A stretch of DNA of 17,366 nt from contig JAESSZ010000220.1 in the NCBI GenBank assembly GCA_016763875.1, positions 1-17,366 of the forward strand, written 5' to 3'. Position 1 is the stretch's first letter. Every line of letters begins with the position of its first letter. This document shows positions 1 to 8,084 of this stretch, one piece after another. Below the pieces are notes generated by a model. The model was not told the origin of the DNA. It worked only from the letters and a program-made list of their open reading frames with translations, and ran no database searches. The stretch comes from Nannocystaceae bacterium (GTDB taxonomy: Bacteria; Myxococcota_A; Polyangia; Nannocystales; Nannocystaceae). A program made the translations under genes and the position numbers.

Positions 1-1095
1 CAAGCTCGGGTCCCCGACGGGCAGCACGGTCCCTGGCAGCGGCGATCCCACTGCTCTCCCCGCCGCACTGGGCCAGGCACTCCCAGTCCCGACTTCGGTC
101 CCCGACACTGCCGCCAGAGGTGGCAGATGATCCGGCTCAAGCGCGAGACCGTCCTCGCTGACACGCGGCGGGCCCGCGCCATGCGCCTGCGTCGACACTG
201 CGCGCTCCACGTTGGCAAACGGCAGCAGCGCGCGACGCATGGCATCGGCACTCTCGAACCGATGCTCCCGCTTGATCGCCATGGCCTTGGCAACGATCTC
301 ATCGAGTTCGCGAGGCAGTCCAGCAATGACCGTGGTCGGGCGGTCGTAGTCGCCCTGCAGCACCTTGGCCATGGTCGCCGTCGCATTGTCCGCCCGAAAC
401 GGCGCGCGCCCGACCAGCAGCCAGTACAGCAATGACCCAACGCTGTGGATATCAGCGCGGTGGTCGATGTCCTCGTCGCCAAGGACCTGCTCGGGCGCCA
501 TGTGTCGCGGCGTTCCCATGATCGCGCCCGGCCGGGTCAGCGCGGGCCCTTGGTCCTCCGGGTCCGGCTCACTCAGTTTGCTGATCCCGAAGTCGAGCAG
601 CTTCACGACCAGGCCGCGCCTCCGATCCTGGACCAACATGACGTTGCTCGGCTTGAGATCTCGATGAATGATCCCAACGTCGTGCACCGCCTGCAGGCCG
701 TCCAAAATCTGGCAGATTATGTTTGCCGCACGGGGCACGGCCATCGGTCCCGCGTTGAGAACGCGGTCCTCGAGCGTTTCGCCCACGACGAGTTCCATGA
801 CCAGGAAGGGCGTGCCGTGCAGCCAACCAAGGTCGGTCACGAGTGCGATGTTGGGATGGCCGGTCGCGCTCGCCGAGCGCGCTTCACGAATGACCCGCGC
901 GATCAAATCTTCGCGCTGCGCGAGTTCGGGCGCGAGCATCTTGATAGCGACACGCTTGCGCAACTGGATATGCGTCGCCTCGTAGACCACGCCCATACCG
1001 CCAGCACCGAGGCGCCCCTCGATCTTGTACTTGCCGTCGACAATCGCCCCCAGCTCGAGCCCAGGAAGGTCCTCTCGCTTTGTCCCCGACGTCAC
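1..1095 (-). CDS. Serine/threonine protein kinase (C-terminus beyond window edge)
   Basis: This is a eukaryotic-type (Hanks) Ser/Thr kinase that would transfer phosphate from ATP to protein substrates. 365 codons are visible and the frame is still open at base 1, so the C-terminus is missing. Numbering from the GTG at 1095, the glycine loop GAGGMG is at 30-35 and the ATP-binding lysine is K52 in VAIK. The catalytic loop HRDLKPSN is at 144-151 (D146), the DFG motif starts at D168, and the APE motif ends at E202 (GTPRHMAPEQ). The kinase fold ends near residue 290 and a Pro/Gly/Ala-rich linker follows. All core catalytic residues are present, so it should be active. Start choice: GTG 1095 gives the usual short leader, but no good Shine-Dalgarno sequence is visible. 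An in-frame ATG at 1194 would overlap the upstream peptidase gene by 59 nt. The gene lies 40 nt downstream of the M28 peptidase gene. A transmembrane or sensor part may lie in the missing portion. Confidence 0.93.
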   Translation of the reverse strand, partial: MTSGTKREDLPGLELGAIVDGKYKIEGRLGAGGMGVVYEATHIQLRKRVAIKMLAPELAQREDLIARVIREARSASATGHPNIALVTDLGWLHGTPFLVMELVVGETLEDRVLNAGPMAVPRAANIICQILDGLQAVHDVGIIHRDLKPSNVMLVQDRRRGLVVKLLDFGISKLSEPDPEDQGPALTRPGAIMGTPRHMAPEQVLGDEDIDHRADIHSVGSLLYWLLVGRAPFRADNATATMAKVLQGDYDRPTTVIAGLPRELDEIVAKAMAIKREHRFESADAMRRALLPFANVERAVSTQAHGAGPPRVSEDGLALEPDHLPPLAAVSGTEVGTGSAWPSAAGRAVGSPLPGTVLPVGDPSL

Positions 1096-1135
1096 GCGCG
1101 TGCACAGTAGCAGCTTGTGACCCCTGCCCTTGGGA

Positions 1136-2662
1136 TCAGGGCTGTTCGATCGTCTTGGCGTCCGACGCGGGTAACCGGGAAACCGCGCCTTCATCGGCAG
1201 ATCGAGGTTCGGACCAGTCTAGCCGCGCACCATTGCCCACGGCTGTCGTCAGGTGCCCAACGATTCTAGCGATCGCCGCCATGCCCTCACGGTTGATTTT
1301 TTCAGCGTGGTCGCCGACCCGATGGTAGTCGTCATGCAACCCGGTGAAGAAGAAGAGCACCGGAATCTTCTTGCTGTAAAAGTTCGCATGGTCGCTTCGC
1401 GCGGTGACTGAGCGTTCGAACACTAGGCGCAAGCCCTGGGGACCGGCCGCCTCCACGAGCTCGCGCCACTGGTCGCTTGAGCTGACCGCCCCAACCTGAA
1501 GGCCCGCATCCTCGCGGTACCGACCGACCATATCCAGGTTGATCATCGCGACCACCTTGCCGGTGGTGAAGGGAGCAGCATCGGGCGGCTCGTCGGCCAG
1601 CGCTTTAGAACCGAGAAGCCCCAACTCCTCACCTGCGAAGTGGGCAAACACCAACGTCCGGCGCGGCTGATACCCCGACTCCGCCAACGTCCGCGCGATC
1701 TCGAGAACCATGGCGCTCCCGCTTGCATTGTCGTCTGCGCCATTGCAAGTCGTGTCGTCATCGACGCGACTGCAGGCGTGCCCGAACTCATTGGTACCAA
1801 TATGGTCGAAGTGCGCCCCTAGGATTACGATCTCATCGGGCTTGTCCGTACCTGGGATCCACGCCAGCAGGTTGAACGACGGGTGCTGTACGGGAAGCTG
1901 CTTGGCGGCCAACGAGATTTTCAGGCCTGGGATCTTCTTACCGACCGCCTTGCGTCCCTTCGGCATCCAACGAACCGCGTCGGACTCCGCCATCACGACC
2001 ACAGGCACCGCCGCGTCAATCCGGTCATCCGTGGTGGCGAGCGATGGAGCGATGAGCACGATCGCACGCGCGCCAGCCTTCTCGAGTTCGTTGGCACGCG
2101 CACGGAGTCCGGTCACCCCCGTATCTCCGGCGACGTGCGCAATCGCGATCGCGCCGTTGACCGATTTGGGGGTCTTGGCGCCAACAAACGTGGCATCGCC
2201 GAACACGACGTCACCGTTGCCGTTGGCAAGCGAGCCAATCTTGTCCGCCGAAAACTCGATGACTTCCTCTCCGATCTCGACCCACACCTGAACGTCGGGG
2301 CCTGGCTCCCACCCCGACTCGATGGTGAACGGGGTGCGAAAGGACTCGCCAACGGGCTTGAGTCCGACCTTATTGTATTCCGCGGTGATGTAGTCCGCCG
2401 CGGCACCGAGGTCCGCGACAGCCAACGAGTATCGCCCGTGCAGAGCATCGGCAGCCAAATGCTCGATCGCTGCGAACATGCGCGCTTCGTCCAACTCGAG
2501 TGCGATCCCGCCTAACTGTTCAGGCGCGGCCGACCCTTTGTCGGGTGAAACCGTCGTCGAGTCGGGCCCGCAGGCGGCGATGGCAAACAAGCCAGCGAGC
2601 AAACCGGTGGTGGTGCAGAGTCGACGATGCATTCGAGGCCGGGATGCTACCAGGGACCGCAC
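1136..2662 (-). CDS. M28-family zinc aminopeptidase, predicted lipoprotein
   Basis: A 508-residue predicted exported metallopeptidase of family M28 (aminopeptidase Y/S type) that would remove N-terminal residues from peptides outside the cytoplasm. A signal peptide runs to a lipobox with C31 (AIAAC). A protease-associated (PA) domain spans about 140-255. The catalytic domain carries the expected two-zinc set: H284 (GAHFDH), D310 (GADDNASG), the Glu pair E345/E346 (AGEELG), D377 (NLDMVGR) and H447 (HDDYH). C297 and C306 flank the zinc loop and could form a disulfide. The GTG start at 2662 has a GGGGAG sequence at 2673-2678 with a 10-nt spacer; an in-frame ATG at 2632 is the alternative and keeps the signal peptide. 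The gene begins 18 nt after the amidohydrolase gene, so the two are probably co-transcribed. Family and active site are clear from sequence; the substrate is not. Confidence 0.93.
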   Translation of the reverse strand: MRSLVASRPRMHRRLCTTTGLLAGLFAIAACGPDSTTVSPDKGSAAPEQLGGIALELDEARMFAAIEHLAADALHGRYSLAVADLGAAADYITAEYNKVGLKPVGESFRTPFTIESGWEPGPDVQVWVEIGEEVIEFSADKIGSLANGNGDVVFGDATFVGAKTPKSVNGAIAIAHVAGDTGVTGLRARANELEKAGARAIVLIAPSLATTDDRIDAAVPVVVMAESDAVRWMPKGRKAVGKKIPGLKISLAAKQLPVQHPSFNLLAWIPGTDKPDEIVILGAHFDHIGTNEFGHACSRVDDDTTCNGADDNASGSAMVLEIARTLAESGYQPRRTLVFAHFAGEELGLLGSKALADEPPDAAPFTTGKVVAMINLDMVGRYREDAGLQVGAVSSSDQWRELVEAAGPQGLRLVFERSVTARSDHANFYSKKIPVLFFFTGLHDDYHRVGDHAEKINREGMAAIARIVGHLTTAVGNGARLDWSEPRSADEGAVSRLPASDAKTIEQP

Positions 2663-2680
2663 AGCCGTGCGGCTCCCCGT

Positions 2681-4105
2681 TCACTCGACCCAGGTGGGCT
2701 CAACGTGGACCACGCCGCCCTTGACGACCATCGACGGTCTCTGCAGCGTGGTGATGTCGAGCAGCGGATCCCCCTCCACGATGACCAAGTCCGCCAGCAT
2801 CCCAGGCGCGACCCGCCCTACGTTGTCCAAACCCAGTAGCTCCGCCGCCCCCGAGGTTCCCGCAACAATCGCCTGCATGGGAGCCAGGCCAAACTGAACC
2901 ATCTCCGAGAACTCGTGGCCGTTTTCCCCGTGGTCGAACACGCCCGCGTCGCTACCCAGTGCCACGCGGACCCCAGCCGCCACCGCCATGGCAAAGCTCG
3001 CGCGCATTCGCGGCGTAATCTCCGCAACCTTCGCCGCGGACGCAGGCGAAAGCATCCCCGCCGCCGCCTGCTCTTCGACCGCGCGCGCGACGTACAGCGT
3101 GGGAACTAGGAACGTGCCTCGCTTTTTCATCATCGCGATGACTTCAGCGTCCAACATGCTTCCGTGCTCGATGCTGTGCACGCCAGCCCATACGGCATCG
3201 CGGATCCCTTCCGTGCCGTGGGCATGCGCCGCGACCTTTCGTTCCGCCCGCACGGCCGTCTCCACCGCAATGCGCAGTTCCTCGCGGGTCATCTGCGAGA
3301 CACCAACCGCGTCCCCCTGCGACATCACGCCGCCCGTAGCGCACACCTTGATGACATCGGCACCGTGCTTGATTTGATACCGGACCGCACGCCGTACCTC
3401 GTCGCCGCCATCGGCCACACCACCTTCGATCCCGCCGCGCGTCGGAAAAATGTCCGCGTGCATCTCGTTGGTCGCATCGCAGTGGCCTCCCGTGATCCCG
3501 ATCGCGTGGTTCGCCACCAGCATCCTTGGCCCGGGCACCAAACCTTGGCGGACCGCATCCCGTAGCGCGCGATCGCCTAGCGTTCCGCCCAGGACTCGCA
3601 CGGTCGTGAACCCCGCTTCGAGCGTGCTTCGAGCGTTGCGTGCGCCCAACAGCGCAAGATCGGCCTCGGATGCTTTGACGCTCTCGAGCACCCCATGCGC
3701 GTAGTCCTCCGAGGGCGAGCTACTCAGGTGCACGTGCGCATCGATGAATCCTGGCAGCAGCGTGCGCCCCCCCAGATCGACGAGGCGGGCCGACGGCGGG
3801 ACGAGCAGCCCAGTCCCCACCTGGACGATGCGACCATCCTCCACCAAGACGTCAACGTCCATCTGCGGGTCGGCGCCCGTACCGTCGATGAGCCGCCCGT
3901 GAACAAGCAACAGCGACCGTGGCGCTTGGTCAACAGACGCATGACCTGACGCAGGTTCTGCCTCCACGCCAAGCGCGATCGACATGGCAGCGACTTGCGT
4001 TCCGAGGGTCGTCGTTGCCTCGGGCAAGTCGGTCCCCGCTCGTTGGCCGGACCGTTGGCAGCTCGCTATGAGCAGGACAGAGGCGAGCAATACACCGAGC
4101 CGCAT
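2681..4105 (-). CDS. Lipoprotein amidohydrolase (imidazolonepropionase / Xaa-Pro dipeptidase-like)
   Basis: A 474-residue metal-dependent amidohydrolase of the branch annotated as imidazolonepropionase-like or Xaa-Pro dipeptidase-like. The N-terminus is a short signal peptide with lipobox LIASC (C16). The core shows H124 and H126 (DAHVH), K253 in IKVCATGG as the likely carboxylated bridging lysine, H294 or H296 (AAHAHG), H314 (SIEHGS) and D386 (GSDAG), followed by the C-terminal beta-sandwich return (GRVAPGMLADLVI). Some relatives hydrolyse dipeptides with C-terminal proline or other residues, so a peptide-scavenging role beside the M28 peptidase fits, but this is inference. The frame is open up to 4201. 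I chose ATG 4105 because it places the signal peptide at the N-terminus; the extra upstream residues look non-coding. No strong Shine-Dalgarno is visible. True HutI is cytoplasmic, which argues against that role here. Confidence 0.9.
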   Translation of the reverse strand: MRLGVLLASVLLIASCQRSGQRAGTDLPEATTTLGTQVAAMSIALGVEAEPASGHASVDQAPRSLLLVHGRLIDGTGADPQMDVDVLVEDGRIVQVGTGLLVPPSARLVDLGGRTLLPGFIDAHVHLSSSPSEDYAHGVLESVKASEADLALLGARNARSTLEAGFTTVRVLGGTLGDRALRDAVRQGLVPGPRMLVANHAIGITGGHCDATNEMHADIFPTRGGIEGGVADGGDEVRRAVRYQIKHGADVIKVCATGGVMSQGDAVGVSQMTREELRIAVETAVRAERKVAAHAHGTEGIRDAVWAGVHSIEHGSMLDAEVIAMMKKRGTFLVPTLYVARAVEEQAAAGMLSPASAAKVAEITPRMRASFAMAVAAGVRVALGSDAGVFDHGENGHEFSEMVQFGLAPMQAIVAGTSGAAELLGLDNVGRVAPGMLADLVIVEGDPLLDITTLQRPSMVVKGGVVHVEPTWVE

Positions 4106-4199
4106 GACCCAAGGGTATGCCACGCCTCGACTCGGTCGACAGGCGCGAAACCGGCCGCTGGAATATGCCGCGCTGGTGGGTCCCTGGGCGCCGAGACTC

Positions 4200-4228
4200 A
4201 CCGCCGCATGCCCTCAACGGCAGGCGGT
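4200..4228 (-). terminator. Hairpin at the 3' end of the CBM-like lipoprotein gene
   Basis: Inverted repeat: ACCGCC (4200-4205) pairs with GGCGGT (4223-4228), and inside it TGCC (4209-4212) pairs with GGCA (4219-4222), with a 3-nt bulge and a 6-nt loop. The TGA stop codon of the minus-strand gene (4214-4216) sits in the loop. No T-tract follows in the minus direction, so this may be a weak terminator or an mRNA-end structure. It lies before the 108-nt gap to the amidohydrolase gene. Confidence 0.4.
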
Positions 4229-5164
4229 TTCTACGTTTTCCTCGGCCCGAACGACGGCATCGTCCAACGCGACGTCGTGAATCACGAGACGATCGAGCAA
4301 GTGTCGGTCGGCGCGGGCGGACAACATCATCGTGTAGTCCCCCGCGGCAGCGATCTCAACAACGACTTCGTGAGCGTCGTTGTCGCTGGTAAACGCCGAC
4401 CAGCTCCAATCCGATGCGCCCGAGGAGTAGACCTTGAACCAACCGTCGGCGCTCGTTCCACTGGGGCAGCCGGCCGTCGTGACTCCGTCCATGTCGGTGA
4501 TCGCTGACATCGCGTCGGCGTCCTCGCACAGCGGCCGAGGGTACACACGCCGCTCGTCTTCGTCGTCATCGCGGCGTCCGAAGAACCCGTCCACATCCGG
4601 GAAGCTCACCCACGTATCGTTGTGCTCCGTGGTGTTGTTTCCCTCGCCGATTCGGTTGCGCCATTGCAGCCGATAGCGGCCGGGCGCCCCGAAGTACAAC
4701 GTGACCGTCATCTCGCCGTTGCCGGGAGTGCCGTTCGAACTGGCGCCCGTCCAGTCGATGTAGCCATCGCCGTAGAATCCTGGCTCGGCCATCGAAACAA
4801 CCCACTCATCGACGATCGGCAACGACTCGGCTTCGATGACGATCATCCCGTCGACGGTTTCGTAGTCACAATTGCTGAGGGGCCCCGTTGTCCCGCCGTC
4901 GGAACTGGAGTCTTCCCCCTCGGTCGCACCGTCGGTGAGCGACGTCGTGTCTGCATCCGCCATGGTGTCGCTCGGCGCGTCGTCCGAAGACACGCCCGCG
5001 CTGGTCGTCGGTACGGTGGTCATCGGTGTCGGACTTGTCACCGAGCCCGCGGTCGACGTCGAGGAGGCGCCCTCGGTCCCGCTGCCGTCCGTACCCGATC
5101 CGCCAGCATCGTCGCCGCTACAACCACAGACCAGAAACCCCACGAAGATCAGCCGGTAGTGCAT
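4214..5164 (-). CDS. Lipoprotein with Ser/Thr-rich linker and carbohydrate-binding-like jelly-roll domain
   Basis: A 316-residue predicted lipoprotein. The short signal peptide ends in LVCGC (C15). Residues 16-95 are a Gly/Ser/Thr/Asp-rich linker of the kind that holds myxobacterial surface proteins off the membrane. From about 105 to 300 there is one beta-rich module. It opens with an IVIEAES segment, continues through TLYFGAPGRYRLQWRN and WVSFPDVDGFFG, and ends with WFKVYSSGASDWSW and HLLDRLVIH. This pattern resembles CBM6/CBM35-like or GH-associated jelly-roll domains found in marine bacterial secreted enzymes. No catalytic domain is attached, so a binding role is inferred. The frame stays open upstream to 5482 over the 3' part of the next gene, but ATG 5164 places the signal peptide at the N-terminus. 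The gene starts 43 nt after the repeat lipoprotein gene. Confidence 0.82.
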   Translation of the reverse strand: MHYRLIFVGFLVCGCSGDDAGGSGTDGSGTEGASSTSTAGSVTSPTPMTTVPTTSAGVSSDDAPSDTMADADTTSLTDGATEGEDSSSDGGTTGPLSNCDYETVDGMIVIEAESLPIVDEWVVSMAEPGFYGDGYIDWTGASSNGTPGNGEMTVTLYFGAPGRYRLQWRNRIGEGNNTTEHNDTWVSFPDVDGFFGRRDDDEDERRVYPRPLCEDADAMSAITDMDGVTTAGCPSGTSADGWFKVYSSGASDWSWSAFTSDNDAHEVVVEIAAAGDYTMMLSARADRHLLDRLVIHDVALDDAVVRAEENVETACR

Positions 5165-5207
5165 GTGGCCGAGGATATCGCATGCGACCCCCGACCGAGC
5201 GTCTCCT

Positions 5208-6674
5208 TCAGCCCTGGGCGACGTTGAGGACGAAACTGCCGGTTGCGCCACTAAAGCCGCTGATGACGAGGAAGATCTCCTGGCCCTGCACGAGGTCGAG
5301 CGTGATCTCGGACAAGGTTCCGACGGTGTCATCGTTGCAGACGAGCGAGCTCTCCGCGTCGCAGGTGTCCAGCGCCGCGAGCACGGTGTCGAAGTCGGAG
5401 CCAACGGTGTCGAACGTGAAAGAGTCTGTGGCCGGCGACGAGAATCGGATGACGCGCTCGACTGAGCCGGTCGCCCCGCCACAACTCAACGCGAAGTCCT
5501 CGTCTTCCCCGACAGTGGTGCCGGTGGCCACCGCTGCGCCGACCATGCTCATGATGTCCTCCTCGTCGCAGTCGTTTGAGGAGGCGTTGATGTTGAGCAA
5601 CCAGTTGCCCGTCTCGTCCCCGTAGTTGTCGACGACCACAACCACGGACTGTCCAGATGCCAGCGTCACCGACAACGATGACGTCGTCCCCGACCCAGAG
5701 TCGTCGTCGCAAGCGAGTTCGGACTCCTCGTCGCACGAGTCGAACACCGCGAGTGTCGTATCAAAGCTCGACCCTTCGGTATCGAAAACGTAGTCGCCTG
5801 CACTCGGCGCCGTGAACGCGATAACGCGGTCGACACCACCACCGTCCCCGCAACTCACGGCCAGAGAGTCATCCTCACCCGCTGTGCTACCTGATGCGGC
5901 GGCGACCCCTTGCGTGCTGCCGATATCCTGCTCCGCACAACTGCAGGCACCCAGGTCGAATCCCATGCAGTTGTCGGCACAACTCAACGCGCCGCCTTCC
6001 TGGCCCTGCGAGGTGCAGTCCTGGTCGTTGAGGTCCGAGCCGTCGCAGGTCTCGGTGCCTTCAACCGCATTGTTACCGCAGGAAAAGAGCACACAACCGT
6101 CGGTATTGAGCCCCCCGCAGTCTCTGTCGCACCCCAGCTCGCCCGTGTCGAAGCCTTCGGACTCGCAGTCGGCGCCCGCCAACTCGGTGCCGTCGCAGAC
6201 CTCCTCGCCTTCGATCATGTCGTTGCCGCAAGCGTAGCCGACACACGCCCCCGTGTCGAACGCCGCACAATCCGTCGCACAGGCCAACGTACCTTCGTCG
6301 AAGCCCTGGCTGACGCAGTCGTCTGCACCAAGTTCCTGGCCGTCGCACTTCTCTTGAGCGTCGAGCGCCCCGTTGCCGCACAGGTCTTCGCTAGCACCGG
6401 TGTCGGTGTCCAACACGGCGTCCCCCGAGTCGCCCGAGTCCGCCGAATCGCCCGAGCTGCCCAATGTCGTCAGCCCCGTCGTTGGGTCGATCGGGCCGAA
6501 CGTCGTCGGGTCATCGGTCTCGGTGTCGCCACCCTCGTCATCGGCAGGGAGCCCTACGCCAGGCGGCAGCTCGCTGCTGCCCGTCGCGCAAGCAACTGCA
6601 GCCAGCCCACACACAAGCACGAGCGTTGGAGTAGAGTGCACCACAACGCCACTATCGGGTACACGGCGACGCAC
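5208..6674 (-). CDS. Lipoprotein with three Cys-rich repeats and two PPC-like beta domains
   Basis: A 488-residue predicted surface lipoprotein. The signal peptide ends at C29 (LAAVAC, a somewhat relaxed lipobox). Residues 30-97 form an acidic Ser/Thr/Asp/Gly linker with repeated GDS/ADS units. Three six-cysteine repeats follow, starting at C99, C149 and C199, with the pattern CGN...EG.E.CDG..L...DC.S.G...G.L.C..DC..FDT..C; these match the myxobacterial disulfide-repeat type (TIGR02232/DUF4215-like). Two related beta domains cover 245-362 and 368-485, each with DRVI or ERVI, a hydrophobic FT/FS strand, FDT..A..D.C and C.DD, resembling bacterial pre-peptidase C-terminal (PPC) domains. No enzyme domain is present, so adhesion or binding is inferred. 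The start is GTG 6674; in-frame GTGs at 6644 and 6641 are alternatives and none has a strong Shine-Dalgarno. Confidence 0.88.
   Translation of the reverse strand: MRRRVPDSGVVVHSTPTLVLVCGLAAVACATGSSELPPGVGLPADDEGGDTETDDPTTFGPIDPTTGLTTLGSSGDSADSGDSGDAVLDTDTGASEDLCGNGALDAQEKCDGQELGADDCVSQGFDEGTLACATDCAAFDTGACVGYACGNDMIEGEEVCDGTELAGADCESEGFDTGELGCDRDCGGLNTDGCVLFSCGNNAVEGTETCDGSDLNDQDCTSQGQEGGALSCADNCMGFDLGACSCAEQDIGSTQGVAAASGSTAGEDDSLAVSCGDGGGVDRVIAFTAPSAGDYVFDTEGSSFDTTLAVFDSCDEESELACDDDSGSGTTSSLSVTLASGQSVVVVVDNYGDETGNWLLNINASSNDCDEEDIMSMVGAAVATGTTVGEDEDFALSCGGATGSVERVIRFSSPATDSFTFDTVGSDFDTVLAALDTCDAESSLVCNDDTVGTLSEITLDLVQGQEIFLVISGFSGATGSFVLNVAQG
5220..5942 (-). repeat. Two tandem PPC-like beta domains
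   Basis: Residues 245-362 and 368-485 of the repeat lipoprotein align by eye along their whole length: the GEDDSLAVSCG and GEDEDFALSCG segments, DRVIAF and ERVIRF, SSFDTTLAVFDSC and SDFDTVLAALDTC, ACDDD and VCNDD, and LLNI and VLNV. This indicates an internal duplication. Confidence 0.8.
5943..6380 (-). repeat. Three tandem 50-residue cysteine-rich protein repeats
   Basis: The first cysteines of the repeats are exactly 50 codons apart (residues 99, 149 and 199). Each repeat has six cysteines at the same offsets (+0, +11, +21, +33, +37, +45). The equal lengths suggest in-frame duplication and likely three disulfides per repeat. Confidence 0.85.
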
Positions 6675-6719
6675 CGCAAGCGCTCGCGACGTCAGCCGCT
6701 GAGGTCGCGACCGTTGCGG

Positions 6720-8084
6720 TCACTCGACGACCGAGAATGAATATGCCGCCAACTCCGCGCCGTCTTGCGACAGGATTTTGACCGTCCACTCGCCAATATA
6801 CTCTTGCCGCAACATCAGATAGGTGCGCGTCCGGTAAGCGTGGGTCGACTTGACGTGAAGCTTGCCGCGACGCTTCGCTCCTCCCTGCTTCTCCCACTGC
6901 ACCACGAGCTCTTCTTTCGTCCGTTGGTGCACGACGCGAACGCAGACACTTGGACGATCGCCGACGGCCAACGAAAACCGGCGCGCTTCTCCGCCACACT
7001 TGCCGCGGTCGTAAGTGGCGCCCATCGAGATCTGGTCGATGTGAATGCCAGAAGCACCAACCGCACCGACCGGCGCGCGATCGGCCGGGGATACCGGAAG
7101 TTTTCGGAACACGACCGCGGTCTCAGGCGGAGTACCCGGTGGGGGTTCGCGCGGATCCGCAACGACAGCAAGCGCGGTCCTGGCAATGGCGTCTCCGCCG
7201 TCGGAGCCCGACCGCGCGGAATCGGCGGAACCGTCGGAACTGGAAGAATCGTCCGGCTCGCGATTGCCGTCGGGCCCGCGAGGACTCGCCCCGTCGCTGT
7301 GGACCACCCGGTCTCGGACGGCTCTCGAAGCAGCGTCAGAGGTGGCATCGAGATTCGCAGCCGCGGCGGCGATCCCAACATCGGCCTCGATTTTGGGGTC
7401 TGGTCCAGCCCGCAGCATCAGCGCCACGCCCGCGGCGACGGTCAATCCCGCGGCCACCAACATGACTGCCCCCCGACTCGACCGAGGTTTGGCTGCACCG
7501 GGCCCGCCGTTGGCCGCAGCACCCGTCGTCGAGATGTCCGCCGTCACGACCGGCGGCGTTGCATCTTCGGGCGCGCTTTCCTGAACCAGCGAGGCGTTCG
7601 ACTCGCCGGGGTCGGAAACATCCGGAGCCTCGGCATCGGTCGCGCTACCGTGGCCTTCGGGAGCCAGCCCGGGCCGCGTCGGTGCTTGAGGATCGACAGC
7701 TGCCCCGTCGTCGTCGGGATCGATGATCTTCCCGAAGCCCGACGCCTCGGGCGAAACCGTCATCAACCACTCCATCTCGCCGCGCGTGTTTGCTTCCCGG
7801 AGCTCGCGTGCGTCTTGGGCGAGGTACCCGGCACCCGCAGCGAGGGTTTTGCCTGGGCCGGGTTGCTGGGGTTCTCCCGAATCCTCGACTTCAACCTTCG
7901 GGCCGTCCGATAGCGTGCGTGCGCGTGCCTGGTCGTCCCACGCCGCCGTGTCCGCGCCGTCTTTGGACACACCGCGGCCAGGTTCCACCGCGTCGGTTTT
8001 CCCGACCAGTTCACCCCAAACCTCGTCGAACGCCTTGCCGACACGATCTGGGGGTCCACCCATCCCCCGCGACATGGTTGGCAT
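6720..8084 (-). CDS. Single-pass membrane protein with C-terminal DUF2914-like domain
   Basis: A 454-residue protein with a long hydrophilic N-terminal region (1-200, acidic and Pro/Gly/Ala-rich), one transmembrane helix at about 206-224 (AVMLVAAGLTVAAGVALML) preceded by KPRSSRG, then an Asp/Ser-rich low-complexity spacer. The C-terminal domain at about 340-454 resembles DUF2914: VCVRVVHQ, LVVQWEKQGG, YRTRTY and GEWTVKILSQDG are the typical elements. The basic residues just before the helix suggest the N-terminus is cytoplasmic and the DUF2914 domain periplasmic. The function is unknown. ATG 8084 has GAGG 11 nt upstream, and ATG 8075 has a better-placed GGCAGG at 9 nt; either is possible. The frame extends to 8195, but that part looks non-coding. 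It is the first gene of the minus-strand cluster and lies 45 nt before the repeat lipoprotein gene. Confidence 0.8.
   Translation of the reverse strand: MPTMSRGMGGPPDRVGKAFDEVWGELVGKTDAVEPGRGVSKDGADTAAWDDQARARTLSDGPKVEVEDSGEPQQPGPGKTLAAGAGYLAQDARELREANTRGEMEWLMTVSPEASGFGKIIDPDDDGAAVDPQAPTRPGLAPEGHGSATDAEAPDVSDPGESNASLVQESAPEDATPPVVTADISTTGAAANGGPGAAKPRSSRGAVMLVAAGLTVAAGVALMLRAGPDPKIEADVGIAAAAANLDATSDAASRAVRDRVVHSDGASPRGPDGNREPDDSSSSDGSADSARSGSDGGDAIARTALAVVADPREPPPGTPPETAVVFRKLPVSPADRAPVGAVGASGIHIDQISMGATYDRGKCGGEARRFSLAVGDRPSVCVRVVHQRTKEELVVQWEKQGGAKRRGKLHVKSTHAYRTRTYLMLRQEYIGEWTVKILSQDGAELAAYSFSVVE

Noticed and set aside
127..1110. Plus-strand open frames (127-435, 365-667, 445-1110)
   Set aside because: They lie antisense to a Ser/Thr kinase whose catalytic motifs are all intact on the minus strand. 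Their products are Arg-rich without motifs, as expected from high-GC antisense frames.
2681..4201. Longer amidohydrolase start at 4201
   Set aside because: The 32 added residues look non-coding and would bury the signal peptide and lipobox that begin at ATG 4105.
6703..6712. Palindrome GGTCGCGACC between two minus-strand genes
   Set aside because: Ten-base palindromes of G and C are expected by chance at this GC content, and no promoter lies near it.
6765..7913. Plus-strand frame of 382 residues
   Set aside because: It is antisense to the DUF2914-type gene; very Arg/Gly-rich with no coherent fold or signal, while the minus frame has a TM helix and a recognisable domain.
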